Of a DNA stretch of 64,000 nt, positions 22,858 through 34,397 are shown piece by piece. The DNA comes from Bugula neritina (lineage: Eukaryota; Bryozoa; Gymnolaemata; Cheilostomatida; Bugulidae). The stretch lies in NCBI GenBank assembly GCA_964035545.1, contig OZ037770.1, positions 6,696,229 to 6,760,228 on the forward strand, given 5' to 3'. The notes under the pieces were generated by a model. That model was not told the origin of the DNA. It made no database searches and was given only the letters and a program-made list of their open reading frames with translations. Positions within the stretch are counted from its first letter, which is position 1, and the number at the start of each line of letters is the position of its first letter. The position numbers were made by a program, and so were the translations under genes.

Positions 22858-24989
22858 GATGAATTATTGATTACTGACGAACTTTTATATTTTATAAAGC
22901 CTTTGTACAGCGTTGTTTTTCTTAGAAGTGGTTTGTTTTATCAAATATGTAGTAGTTTAGATTGTGTGAATCATATATTTTGTTATAAAAAACTCTCCAA
23001 CTACTATATAGTAACCTGTGCTTGTCAAGCGTTAGACTGAAGATGAAACAAAATAATACATGAAGCATGCTTTTTATTGCCAATGCCACTATACTCATTT
23101 TCAGAGTTAATTAAATGAAATTTTAGTTAAAATGTTACATTAAACGGGATGCATGACAGTAGGTAAAATTGTGGAGAATATATTGTGAAATATTATATAA
23201 ATAGTAAAATGTTCTGTTTTTAGAAATAAAAAAAATTGGGTTGAAGTTTAAATTCTAAATAAATGATACAACAGTAGAGGTTTGTTTTGCTTTAACGGCA
23301 CTGAGTAGTTTTTTGCATTATTAATTTGAAGTTTTAGGCGTTGATAAATAGAGGTTCAGCTAAGTTGCATTAGGGGATTTCTGTAAGAGACTGGTCAAAA
23401 CTATTACATTGTCAATAGTAGTGCTACCATAATTAGTAGTAAATATTTTTATGTCTTCAAAGTTTTCACTAATTCTATGAAATCGGCGACGTCTTATTTT
23501 GCTAATATCTGCTTGCTTATATAATCTTTCAGAGCAGGCTATTTTATAGACTACTTTTGTAGCTGTTTTTTACTCTGTTTTCTTTTCTTCAATATTGCGC
23601 TGGGAACTTCAAGAAGAACTCTTTTAAATATTATGCAAGCAACCAAATCAGTTGGAGGTAAATCTGTTGAAATAGTAAAAAAGTCAGTTTTTCATACCAC
23701 TCCTCCACACGACAGCTGTAGTAAAAGAATTTTCCTATTTTCTTTTCAACTAACCATTGGTAATATTGCTAGTAGTTTTTTTTATCATGTGTTTCGGATT
23801 TTCACTTTTCTTCAAAGACATTACTCATATGTTTCAGTTATTGTTTGAGTGTTGTGAGCTCTTAACATCAGTGTTATCAGCTTCCAAATTATGAGTGAGA
23901 ATAATTCCCATTGTAAATAAGTTGCGCCATGAGTTGGTTTCAGAAATCATATATTTTATTTCGCAGATTTTAGTTTTGTGCTTCTGGCATCACTCATCAA
24001 GCATATTAGTAAATTTAAACCGTTACAACACAACTTATCAAGCATAACACACCGTAAGGGCCCGATAAATATCGAAGCATGGTTGCTAGCTACAAATAAG
24101 ATAAGTATTTTTCGTTTTACGCTAACATCGTAGAACTTCTTTTAGATGCCGGCAATTTGTTTTCTGTCACATAGTTGGTTCGTATAGTTTAGAGGTATTC
24201 TACTTCTACACAACTACTGGTGGTTGTTAATGAGATGGTGGTACGATTACTGTCTGATCAGGGATGACCTGTTTAAAACAGTGGCAGCCAGAGACAACAA
24301 CAGAAGGTATTCCTTTTGTTGTATACCACTTATGCAGTATAAAACTTACTCAAATAACCTAAGACTTCAGTTTATTGAATATGATTAATAAGCTAAAAAC
24401 ATGCTGCTTGGAATGCTGGCAAAATATAAAAGCCATGACAAACTTCTCAAAACTTTAAGAGAACTGAGCCTTTTTGGCTCATTTTATATTTCGTTTACAG
24501 TAATAGTACTGTATAGTAAAAAGATTCAAGAATCTTTACCCAATAATGAAGCATCAACTAGCACATAATGACCGTTTACTGCCTGACTAATAACTCAAAA
24601 GTCACATCTGCAAGCAGCAACAACCTAATTAAAACTTTTCAATCAATTACTTTTACAGCAGCGTTTGCTTTCTTTCAACATAGAAAGCTACAAAAGAGAA
24701 TTATAATAAAAGCCGTTTGAGGGTTTTGCTTCTTCAACATTTACAGCTGAAAATCAGTGAAATAAGTAAATAAAATGGCTGCTTAGAAAACACAGTCATA
24801 AGTAAAAACTAAAAACTTAACTCAGTGCTAGAGGTAATGTAATAATTTTATGTGTAGAATGTTATAATTCGCTGCATGCAATTATTTGTGTGGGTTGCTA
24901 GCTGATTGAACACAGTGACTCTTTGTGAGAGTACTTGGAACACAGTGACTCTTTGTAGGAGGGTATTTATGCACAATAAATAAGAAACG
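22858..24989. other. Non-coding stretch
   Basis: About 2 kb of AT-rich sequence without a convincing exon. A short direct repeat (GGAACACAGTGACTCTTTGT, first copy with a TGAACACAG start) occurs at about 24907-24956. Confidence 0.45.
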
Positions 24990-25560
24990 TAATACTCACA
25001 ATCCCTTTTATTTTACTCCATAATATATATAAATCCAAAAATAGCAGTTAGGGAGGACAACTCCTTACATCATATGGAAAACTTACTAGTAAACTGGTAA
25101 ACAAAGTATAAGATAATTAACTAAGTGTATAATTGTCCTGGCTTGGTAGCTCCGAGATGTGTCCTGTTGTGCTGCTGGCTGAAGACTCACTCTACTGAGA
25201 TGAGGGCCTCCTTTTATACATTGGGAAACAGTCCAACTAGAATGTTCCGTGCGAATTCGAGGGAATTCGCTCGAATCGCAGGGGATTCGCAGGGCTAGAA
25301 TAAAGGAATCGCTCGAATTGAGCGAACTTCGCAGGGAAATCCCGGTTATCTTGATTATATAAGTGTTCCTGTGAGCCGTCAGAAACAATAGCTAATCCAG
25401 TCACGTCAGTAGTAATAAGTAGCTGGGAATAATAGCTAATCCCATCATTGCCAACATAACACTTAGCTGTTACAGTACTATGGCTATGTAATGATGTATA
25501 TCTAAGAAAACACGCATTCCATGGGAATGAAGTTAATAATAGTAAGGGAAATACAAGCAT
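24990..25560 (-). promoter_or_regulatory. Possible solo LTR with TATA box and poly(A) signal, minus strand
   Basis: On the minus strand a strong TATA box, TATAAAAGGAGG (25207-25218), is followed about 200 bp later by AATAAAA-type signals (about 25008-25016). The region upstream of the TATA (25240-25350) is GC-richer and holds repeated self-complementary words such as GAATTCG and CGCTCGAATT. This U3-TATA-R-poly(A) order is what an LTR shows. The BEL/Pao remnant at 26974-28341 runs in the same direction, so this could be its 3' LTR, but TG...CA ends and a second LTR were not found. Confidence 0.35.
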
Positions 25561-26126
25561 TAGTTATACTATACACAATTTTACCACAGTATATCTTACA
25601 TTTACTGAAATAAAAATCTAACAATACTGTAAAAAAACCATTTCCACAAGCATGAATTGCATCATTCTGTAGTGGAAGTAGAGAACTTGAAAACTTGCTG
25701 TCTTATCTAGAGCTGAGTAGCTTTGTTTGCATATTGGGATGTCCATGGATAGTAAACATTTAAGATTCTTCCAGTACACCCGTGTCGGCTCAAGCACTTC
25801 TCTAGCACTTTCACCAAACTAGATTGTACTGGCTTCTCGTCTTAAACAATGCCTTCAAGTAGTCACTTGAATTCTGCCAATTCTTTGTTGCTTTTTCAAC
25901 CGCCCAAACTCCAATTAAACATCTGTTTAATAAAATTTGATATAAAATTCACCTGTTGGTCATAATCAAAGCAGTAATGTGCAACCTCCAATTCAAATTG
26001 ATCTGGGCAGGTATTTGGCATCGGGTTTTGATCAAGTCAGATATAACCATAGCTGCCAGCTCAATGCATTTCCTCATGTGTACCGGAGCTTTAGCAGTGT
26101 TTTATATGCTATTTTGTTTGTTTATA
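25561..26126. other. Non-coding stretch
   Basis: No gene recognised between the putative LTR and the dispersed repeat. Two overlapping plus-strand frames at 25956-26161 have no recognised relatives. Confidence 0.4.
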
Positions 26127-26592
26127 CAGTTCTCCTTTTCAGCTTCCGAATGATTGATTAAAATATGCAACGTAATGTTTTAAAGTTAGTTACAACAACT
26201 AACTGCAAATATTTCAAGAACAGTTTATTGAAACTCACAGGTTGTAATTGCAGTTATGCTGCTGGCAAATCAAGCACAGATCTGATGAGGACAGCTTTTA
26301 AAACTTTTCTAACCGTCACGAACGAACTATTTTAACAGCTGCATGAAAACTATAGGAATAGTCCATGTAAATAGACTTCATAATTAGATGAGAAGGCAAG
26401 ACCTGAACATCAGTTCTAGAGAAGCCTAGAAAAAGAACCACTTTGGTATGACTACTGTGTTCCATTTATCCCACAGCAAAAAATCTAAATATTATGCTCA
26501 CTATCTGCTACACATGCTGGCTACAGATTTGATAAAGGCAACGATAGATTGTGTTTCTTCAAATGTGATTGCTTTGTTGTTACACCCTTTGT
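26127..26592. repeat. Dispersed repeat, copy 2
   Basis: Diverged direct copy of 19031-19505, sharing CACGAACGAAC, AGCTGCATG, GTAAATAGACTTCA and GATTGCTTTGTTGTTAC. Indels and substitutions are spread through it. No open frame. Confidence 0.8.
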
Positions 26593-26779
26593 AGTTCTTC
26601 GTCAAATATCCGGGATGCTAAAACCTGAAGCCACAGCCATTTGGCCAGGGCGTGCTACTATGGGTTAACTATTTAATCAACAAACTGACAACTAGCAGTC
26701 GTTGCATAGGCGATAAAATCGATGAGATGACCTATTTGACTGAAAAGTTATGCTAAACGCAACGCTAATAGCTTCATAG

Positions 26780-28341
26780 ACTGTTAGATGTTCATTACGT
26801 TATGCTACTTTTACTACTTAAAATAATTATGTTATGTGCTCACTTTACACTCCCCTCTTTGATTCGTCCTAGAATGGCAAATCACAATGCCTCAGGGTGG
26901 CCTTTACATATAGTGCCATTTATGAAGGCTGTGTACTACTACATGAACTTTGACTGCTTTGACGATTTCTGTTTTAACAAGTGAAACCTTTTTTTGCTAT
27001 CAGTCTAGTGTTAGCTATGTCAGGCTTCCGCTTCAAGGGTAGGGGCATAGTGTAGAATCCGTCTTTTTGTTTGCTGACATTCTGAGTGATATTCATGAAT
27101 TGGTTATCATTCTGGGAGAGAGTAATTTGTTCCGTGTCGTCAGTGGCCTCAAAGTCTCGTTCGAGAGCACTTATGATCATATAGAGTGGGAACTCATTCT
27201 TAGATTTAAAATGAGTTTGTTGGGTGCTCTGTTTTTGGTTTCTCTTGATTACCTGACCCACACTGTTCTAGCCAAAGGGTTTTTGGACAGATATGGTCTC
27301 CTCGATTACCAGTGGGATGTACTTGGTCAAATAACTTGATCTTTTTTCATCTGGCAAAGCCTCGTGTGCTATCGGAGATATGAAACCGCATTTCCATTCG
27401 TTATATTTCAGACTTGAGAGGATCACCGTCAAAGTCTGTTGGTTCCGCTGTGGGTATTCCAGTTGTGTTCATTGATTTGGTAATTGCATTGATGAGAGTT
27501 GCTGTATCGCAAGTTGTTGTTTCTGCAGATATCTTGAGATGACTTCTTGATTTATTTCGTGGTGGTGAAGAAGCTGCAGATGTTCGTTCAGTTGGTCTAG
27601 TTACTGCCACTAGTATTTCAGTGTGATTAGGTTTGAGATTGGTATTGTGGTAAAATAGTTTCATTAAAAACAAGATGTTGTGTCAAAAAGAGACTGCTCT
27701 GACTTTTTCGCTTCTTTGCTGCATTGTTGAGAATTTTAGATTTCTGCCTCAGCTTCTATTTTCAGGATTATCTTTCTTTGACTGGCTTGTCGCTTTTTGG
27801 ACGTAAGTTATTGCTCCTTGGAAGCAAGTTCTGTTCTTGGATCTCTAGCTCTTCGTCTATCTTTTTAGCTTCAGGTTCAGCCTGCAGTTCAATTCTCTTA
27901 GCATCAGCATTGGTAGCAGCTTGTCGTAGCCGCCTAGAGGATGTAGTTGTTTTGTGTGTAGAACTAGATTTATTTGATCCAGAACAAACATCATGCGTTT
28001 TAAAATAAGGTTATATTTGTATCTTTTGTATGAGATAATCTGGTATGCAATCTATTCATGATTTTTTTCAATCCAGCCCTATAATGTTGGTTAGTAGTAA
28101 GCTCGTTATACATATCATAAATAAGTGGTAAACTGTCTTTCACTTCCTGTAATAAATCATCAACACAACTAGGCTGGTCAGCTATTCTGGTCTCAATCGT
28201 TTTATTTTTAGACACCTGTTTGTTAATAGCTTGACTTAAAATTTTCATGTGTTCCTGCACTAGAGTTTCCTGGACCTTTTGTGTCAGCTCTTTATACTTA
28301 AAAAATTTTCTGGTTGTTACAGTGCCATTTTCTGAGTGCAT
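26780..28341 (-). pseudogene. BEL/Pao retrotransposon remnant (gag and pol pieces)
   Basis: Minus-strand frames in order resemble a BEL/Pao polyprotein. 28341-28000 is a helical N-terminus. 28000-27700 (another frame) is the charged coiled coil, with NADAKRIELQAEPEAKKIDEE. 27673-27401 ends TTGIPTAEPTDFDGDPLKSE, the PxPxFxGDPL motif that opens the gag domain of this family. 27261-26974 ends NDNQFMNITQNVSKQKDGFY, then MPLPLKRKPDIANTR, like the DGHYExPLPF linker before the reverse transcriptase. Most of gag, the protease and the reverse transcriptase core are missing, so large deletions have occurred. Confidence 0.65.
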
Positions 28342-29860
28342 TTACATGGTTTCTAGTTAATTAGTTCAATTTATATTACATAAAGTAGGTGTATATGATA
28401 ATACACTAAGTATGACAGAGACACCAACGAACTGGAAGCAGTAAAAAATACTGAACAAGTACCTAGTGAAACCACATTATAAAAACACTAACTACAATGC
28501 AAAAGGAAAGACCGCAGGCGCACTGTGTGATCCATGCACAAGGCATATTCAAGGCTATGTAAATTGCAGAGCTGCAATGCACTGTCATTACTGTTTAGTG
28601 TTCACCCATCAGTTTGATCAGTTGTGGTGAATTTGCAAGCATTTTGTTAATTTGTCAGTTTCCCACTTACAATAGCTAGGAAAAGGTAGCACACTAATTT
28701 ATCAAAAACTAACAATTTTTAGAGTGACCCAACTCAAATAGTTTAAATCAGGTAATCAAGTATTTTAATAGTTTCTCAGGATAGTAATTTGCTTTTTCAT
28801 AAGAGCTATAGCAAAACAATTAAACTGAACTTTTAATTAGGTTACTTATTCAAACTGTCACTTGGACTTAACATTAAACTAGCCTCATCAGCTTAACACT
28901 GTATAATATATGAAGCATGTGTACTCAGCTGTCTCTATGGAGTTGATTGCTGAAACTTCCTGGTGGTTTGCTCAGATTTCTCAAGACAGGCATCTGTAAA
29001 AATTTTGAGTTTTTATCTCACAGATGAGGGAGTTTCCTACTGTAGCGTCGCCACTAACTATTGAGTTATACTGGTGTGGGTGTTAGTAACTTTATTTATA
29101 CTTATTCCAACTGCCGTAAGAAATTGTAAAAACAGGTCAACATATGCAGATATAATATTATTTAAAATAAAACAAACACCAAATTGTTTATGAAGTTGTA
29201 AGGTGTTCAAACATATATTCATATTTTGAATAAATCACCTCTTGCCTTCTTTTACTGGCTAGCTAGGGTGAGTTCGACTCTGGGAAGCTGTATTACAGGT
29301 CTACTAAACATATTAAAATTTGTAATAAAAGTAACATCAAATAACAGCTACCATTAGACAAAAGTATTTAATTATATCGATTGAGATAAGTAAGAGTGAA
29401 TGTGTCACATGAACAAAAATTGAACTTATATTCAATGTTGATTTGAATTAATAGCTGCAGTAAAATATTGTTATATGTAAAAATAAAACTTTAAACTGCC
29501 AATTAGGGTACTATTTCGTGACAAACTGATCAATTACTGAAGAGCCTGCCTTTGGAATTGGTAATTTTATGAGAAACTTGTTGAGTTAACACAAAACCAT
29601 AAAATTTATCATGCACTGGTCGCACTGGCATTCCAAAAATTGTTAAACTCCTGAACATGTTAAACCAAATGTTTGTTATTATAGTTGAAATAGATCAAAC
29701 ATACCTAACAAGAGCTTCAACCTATGACAAATACTGAAAAACATAACTAACCTGTACCTCTTTAAATCAATTCCAACTCAAATTCAATTATATTTCATTA
29801 ATTATATCAATAAAGTCGATTGTAATTGATGCGATGAGACTTGCATCAATTGCTGGGTAG
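28342..29860. other. Non-coding stretch
   Basis: No gene or repeat was recognised. The sequence is AT-rich with only short frames. Confidence 0.45.
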
Positions 29861-30102
29861 GGGAGGCGGGGACGCATTGGGACAAAATAATGATTTTCGC
29901 AGCTCTAGTAAGCAATTTTTTTTACTGATTCTACTGCAACCAGAGACTATAGTGCATCAATGTGTTCTACTTCTGCAGATTATTTCATAAAAACAATGTA
30001 TAAGTATTTTGGCAACATAAGCACTTTTTCTGATGTCTTTTTAATGTCCCAATGCACCCCGATGCAAGGGTGCATTGGGACAACAGCGGGGTGCATTGGG
30101 AC
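29861..30102. repeat. Hairpin and repeats of GTGCATTGGGAC
   Basis: A perfect 14-bp inverted repeat (30046-30059 GTCCCAATGCACCC and 30068-30081 GGGTGCATTGGGAC) has an 8-nt loop. A further direct copy lies at 30089-30102, 21 bp on, and a variant GACGCATTGGGAC at about 29869. They lie just beyond the 3' end of the minus-strand pogo-like frame, after an AATAAA on that strand near 30180. They may be the terminal and subterminal repeats of that element. Confidence 0.7.
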
Positions 30103-30291
30103 TATATTGAAACATCCAACCAAGGGGAATATTTTGCATAATATAATTGTATTTGTTTCAAACAAAACATTTTATTTGTGATTAAATAATATTAGAAGTG
30201 ATTAACATGCACATATTGTATTGAAATCTTAAGCATTCTGTTAGATATATTTGCTAAGGTCGACTCCGAATGTCATCTGTTCTGCGAGTCT

Positions 30292-31675
30292 TTAGGTTCT
30301 ACCACATTTGGTAGGTGGAGGAAGAATCAAGATAACCTGGTCATCATCAACGTCACATCTTTCCTCAGTGGCAGTAAAGTAGCATGAGCCAGTTTGTGCT
30401 CGAAAGAGTTTCACATTTGAACTGTTTTTTTCCAGATTGCGTTCTTCCACAACACCTACATAGTGGACAAATCTCTTCTTTGTAGCATATTTTACCAGCA
30501 CATAATCCCCAAGATTAATATTCTCGGGATTAATGTTCTCCTCAACATCGTCCACCTCGCTGCCGCTACTGTCATCTACTAGCTTGGCCAATGGTATATT
30601 TGATTCGTCATCACTGGTCTCGGGAGTTGAAGATCTTTTTCTTTTGTTACTGCTTTTGTGTGTTTCTTTTGCTGGGCTACCAAGGGCAACTATTGATTTT
30701 ACCCGATTTATGTGTCTCCCTTTGCGAGGTGCAGCTTTTTTGAATGGTTGAATTTGCTCTGGAGTGTAACTTGAACTAGCTTGCAAAGTGATTCCAGAAC
30801 TAGTAGATGGCTCACTAATTTGGCTAGTTGGAACGGGCTGGGCTACATTGAGATGTAAAGGGGTAGGATCAACAACACTGTCATCATCCTCAGCTGGATT
30901 AACTCGGTCTGTCACAGTAGCCGCCATGAAATCTTCATCAGAAATAACATCTGGATTGTAAGGCGAGATGCCAGTGACTTTAAAACTAGAGATTGTGTTT
31001 GACGGAGTGACCGCTCTGGGATAGGAGTCACCTTGCTTTGTATTTCTACCTGCTATTATCTTCGGTGGCACATGGACTGTAGTCAACGCTGTCTCATCAA
31101 CATTATAAATGTCAGATGACTGAAACTTGTAGTGCTCATAGGCTTTCTGGAGGTTGTTAAAGAATTCATTGGCTGTTGTTTTGTTTAACGCAGTGGCTCG
31201 GCTGAGGCTAGTAGCTTCTGGCATTCGTACAGAAAGTTCCCTGTGTCGCTTCATGAATCCATAGAGCCAGTCTTCACCTATAAATTGATTGACAATAGTT
31301 ATATTTTAATGAATTCCAATCTATGGAAATTCATTTTAAATCAATTTAGTAATAACGTAAAATAGAGAAAATAAACAAACCTGCTTGGCTATTGGTGTCC
31401 CAGCTAGTTGGATAGATAAGCTGATTCATCTTTGCATATTCAAATGCCAACTCCATCAGCATTTTCCGTGTAAGGCCAGCATGCATTTTTGAAGCAACCA
31501 AGAGGTACTCAGACAAGGCACATTCCTGGTCATCATTAAACACTTTGGCATGGTTGTATCTCGGCTGGTATGAGATAGCGGTGATAGCTTCGCCTTGAAT
31601 GATGGCCTCCCTTGCTTTAGTGACATAGCGTGCAAGTGAAGACTTGCTAATGTTGAAGTCTACTGATGCAGCCCT
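30292..31675 (-). pseudogene. Pogo/Jerky-like transposase, two exons, catalytic core deleted
   Basis: Exon 1 (31381-31675) encodes a psq-type helix-turn-helix, RAASVDFNISKSSLARYV, and a CENP-B-like segment ending PTSWDTNSQA. A 103-bp GT-AG intron (31278-31380) follows. Exon 2 continues GEDWLYGFMKRHRELSVRMP, EATSLSRATALNK and IYNVDETALTTV, which carries the first catalytic Asp. After GRNTKQGDS it jumps to YPRAVTPSNTISSFKVTGIS, the element's C-terminal motif, so the DDE core of roughly 120-150 residues is absent while the frame stays open to a GDYVLVKYATKKRFVHYVGV tail. The 5' end is cut at the Copia remnant. The open 320-codon exon could mean recent deletion or retained use as a DNA-binding protein. 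Confidence 0.7.
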
Positions 31676-33276
31676 TGAATGTAGCGTAGCAGCCTTTTCA
31701 CAGCAGCTACATGTGTTGGGCTTGGTCTATCAAGGTATTGTGATAGCTTGGAAACTATCCAGCTAATGTCGGGTCGTGTTCCGGTCATCAAGTATATCAG
31801 GCTTCCAATAGCTTGGCGATAAGGGAACTGTTGTTTGATAAATTTGTTGTGTTCTTCATCTGTTGCTTTTTTCAATACAAGTCCTTTTTCTGCTGGAGTA
31901 GCAGCTGGCTTGCATTTGTTCATTTTAAATCTGTTGAGGATTGACTCAGCGTAGCATTCTTGGCTGATCTGGAAATTTCCATTTTTAAGTCTTTTGAAGT
32001 CAATTCCTAGAAACCAGTTGATTTCTCCACGATCATCCATTTTGAATTTGTTGTTCAGCATTTCCTTTGTGGTGCCAATCAGTTCTAGGTTGTTGCAGGC
32101 TATTATAATGTCGTCTACCCAGAATAAGATGATTATCTGGTCTCCGTTTTCTGCATGGTAAGTGTAGACGTATTGATCACTTTGGTTCGGTGTGAATCCC
32201 TGTTATTTAAGGAAGTCGGTCAGTATGCTGTGCCAATTCCTGCCATTTTGCTTTAGTCCATAGAGAGACTTTTTGAGATGACAAGTGAGAGGAGTTCCAT
32301 TAGAGTCTGTCTGTTCGTATCCTGGAGGTTGTTGAACATAGATGTCCTTGTCAATTGGTGCGTTTAGGTAGGCGCCCTTGACATCCATTTGATGTAGGTG
32401 TAATCCCTCGTTGGCAGCTTGTTGTAAAAGTGTACGGATACTGACAAATCGTGTAGTCGGTGAGAAGGTCTCCTCGTAATCAATACCGTGTACTTGTGTA
32501 AAACCCTTGGCAACATAGCGTGCTTTGTATTGTAGTTCACCGGCAGTTTTTCCTTGCTTCAGGGTGTAAACCCAACGTCCTCGTGTTTCAGTGCCGTTGT
32601 CAGGTAAATCTGTAAGTTCCCAGGTCTCGTTGTTGTTAAGTGTGGTGACTTCGTTGTCCATAGCTGCTTTCCACTTGTCAGAATTTTCAGAGTTGATGGC
32701 TTCATCATATGAGGATGGGATGAGTTGTGTAGCAGCGTAGGCGTAGTCAACTGTAGCCATGGTGTAGTAATCAGCAAGGTGTTTGGGTGGTCCAGCTTTG
32801 CGTTTTGGTCTGTCAGCTGGAATTGCTGGAGTTGTCTGCTCACCGTCAGTAGCTTGCTCTGTTTGGATTGGTGTAGTGTGTTCTTCGTCAGTATGTTCAA
32901 AGTCGGTAGGTGTGATGTCAGTAATGTCAGTGTCTTGATGTATGCGTATGTTGCGTGTAGTCAGTATGTTATTGTTTCTGCTATTCAATACATAGTATGC
33001 TTGGTTTAATGGGTTGATGCCCAAGAAGGTGCCGTGCTGACCACGTGCATCGAACTTCTGTTTTTGGCCCTCGATGTAGAATGTACACTTCAAGCCGAAT
33101 CTGTGTATGTGCTTCATGTCTGGTTTTCTCCCAGTGAACATCTCGTAAGCAGTGGCTCCAGTGCGTCTTTGATAGGCACGATTCCTCAAGTATTGGGCGT
33201 AGCGAACAGCGTAAGGCCAGTAGGACTTGTGTAGAAAAGAGTCAGATATCAGACATCGGGCCATCTCTAGCAAGCT
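31672..33276 (-). pseudogene. Copia reverse transcriptase
   Basis: 356 open codons (32203-33273) run from the integrase C-terminus (SYWPYAVRYAQYLRNR and YEMFTGRKPDMKH) into the reverse transcriptase (NETWELTDLP, LHQMDVKGAYLNAPIDKDIY and HLKKSLYGLKQNGRNW). A TAA at about 32200-32202 interrupts DFLK-QGF. The frame then continues with LFWVDDIII, the YVDD-type active site, and WFLGIDFKRLKNG, GSLIYLMTGTRPDISWIVSK and LLRYIQG. RNase H is absent beyond 31672. Confidence 0.92.
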
Positions 33277-34133
33277 TCACCATGTCCGTTCAGCTTTTCC
33301 GTTCTGATAGGGAGTGTAGGGAGCAGTAGTGGAGTGTTTTATGCCATTGTTCTGTAGAACAGTTTGAAATGTAGCGCTGACATATTCTCCACCATTATCA
33401 CTGTGTATTTCTCTTATTTTTCCAATAGGGGCTACATCAGCAATAAGCCTTTTTAGGGCAGTCGTCGCTTTGTCTTTTGTGCGTAGGGTGTAGACAAATA
33501 GCATGCTAGTGTATTCATCTACAAAGTTTATCACATATCTGTGTCCTTCACGTGATGTAGGTTCTATCGGTCCGCATATATCTGTATGCACACGTTCCAG
33601 AGGTTTTGTAGCATGTTTTGGAGTAATGTCCTCTGACTTTGGTTGTCGCGTAATTTTGTTTTCTATACAAACTTGGCAATTTATGGTTTGTTTGGTGTTT
33701 GTAACTTTTATTCCTTGTGTCACTTTCTCCAAGGATAGAATGTCGTCATAGTTCATGTGTCCTAAGGTTAGGTGCCATTCATGAAGGATTTTGACTGTGA
33801 AAGTTGAGTTAGTTGAGTATGTATTCTCAGTTTTTGTCAAGTTAGCTGTCTGAGGTTCAGTAGTAATTGGGTGGTCAAGTGTGAGGTCAGTCATAGCTGT
33901 TACACTCTGCTGTATAGCATCTGTAGGCAAAAAGAACAAATTTCCTTCTCTGATGAAATTGAAAGTTGTGTTGTGTGAGGTCAGGTTAGCAGTATTTTTA
34001 GTAAATGTTACTGTACCTCCTGCGTCTGTTGCAGTTCCTACTGAGAATTAGCTTGCTGGGAATTCTGGTGCTAGCAGAGCATTCGGGAGTTTGACTATAT
34101 GGGGCGTGCTGTTATCCAGTATGGTGTATTCAG
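33277..34133 (-). pseudogene. Copia pre-integrase and integrase
   Basis: The region begins after the protease with one in-frame stop near 34050. The pre-integrase zinc module reads HEWHLTLGHMN and CQVCIENK. The integrase core has HTDICGP, REIHSDNGGEY and PYQNGKAERTW, supplying Asp, Asp and Glu of the catalytic triad. A TGA at 33274-33276 replaces the Trp expected after ERTW, then SLLEMARC continues in the same frame. Confidence 0.9.
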
Positions 34134-34355
34134 CTACTCCAGTGTGTTGCTGTTGTGACCATCAGCGAGTTGTATATAATGTTTGTTTGGGTCGAAGTCT
34201 GGGTCGTAGCTTGTAAAATGTCTTTTGTCATTGACAATGTGGCAGGTGGCTCCACAGTCAACTAGTAGTTTGTCTCTTGTCAAGTTTTGTCTGGGTGATT
34301 TGTGTGTAGTTGTGTCAGCGTGTGTTAGAGTAGCAGTAAATGAAAAGTTTGTCAT
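34134..34355 (-). pseudogene. Copia aspartic protease region
   Basis: The motif KLLVDCGATCHIVNDKRHF is the Copia protease active site, DCGAT in place of the commoner DSGAS/T. A single-base frame change around 34140 separates HNSNT from the continuation EYTILDNSTPHIVKLPNA. Confidence 0.75.
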
Positions 34356-34397
34356 TTGATGGTGTGTTGATGTTTGCAGTGCACTCTGTGTTTTCTT

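Noticed and set aside
29265-29290. GAGTTCGACTC resembling a tRNA T-arm
   Set aside because: No acceptor stem, D-arm or anticodon arm could be fitted around it.
32559-32900. 113-codon minus-strand frame inside Copia
   Set aside because: Shadow of the reverse transcriptase frame.
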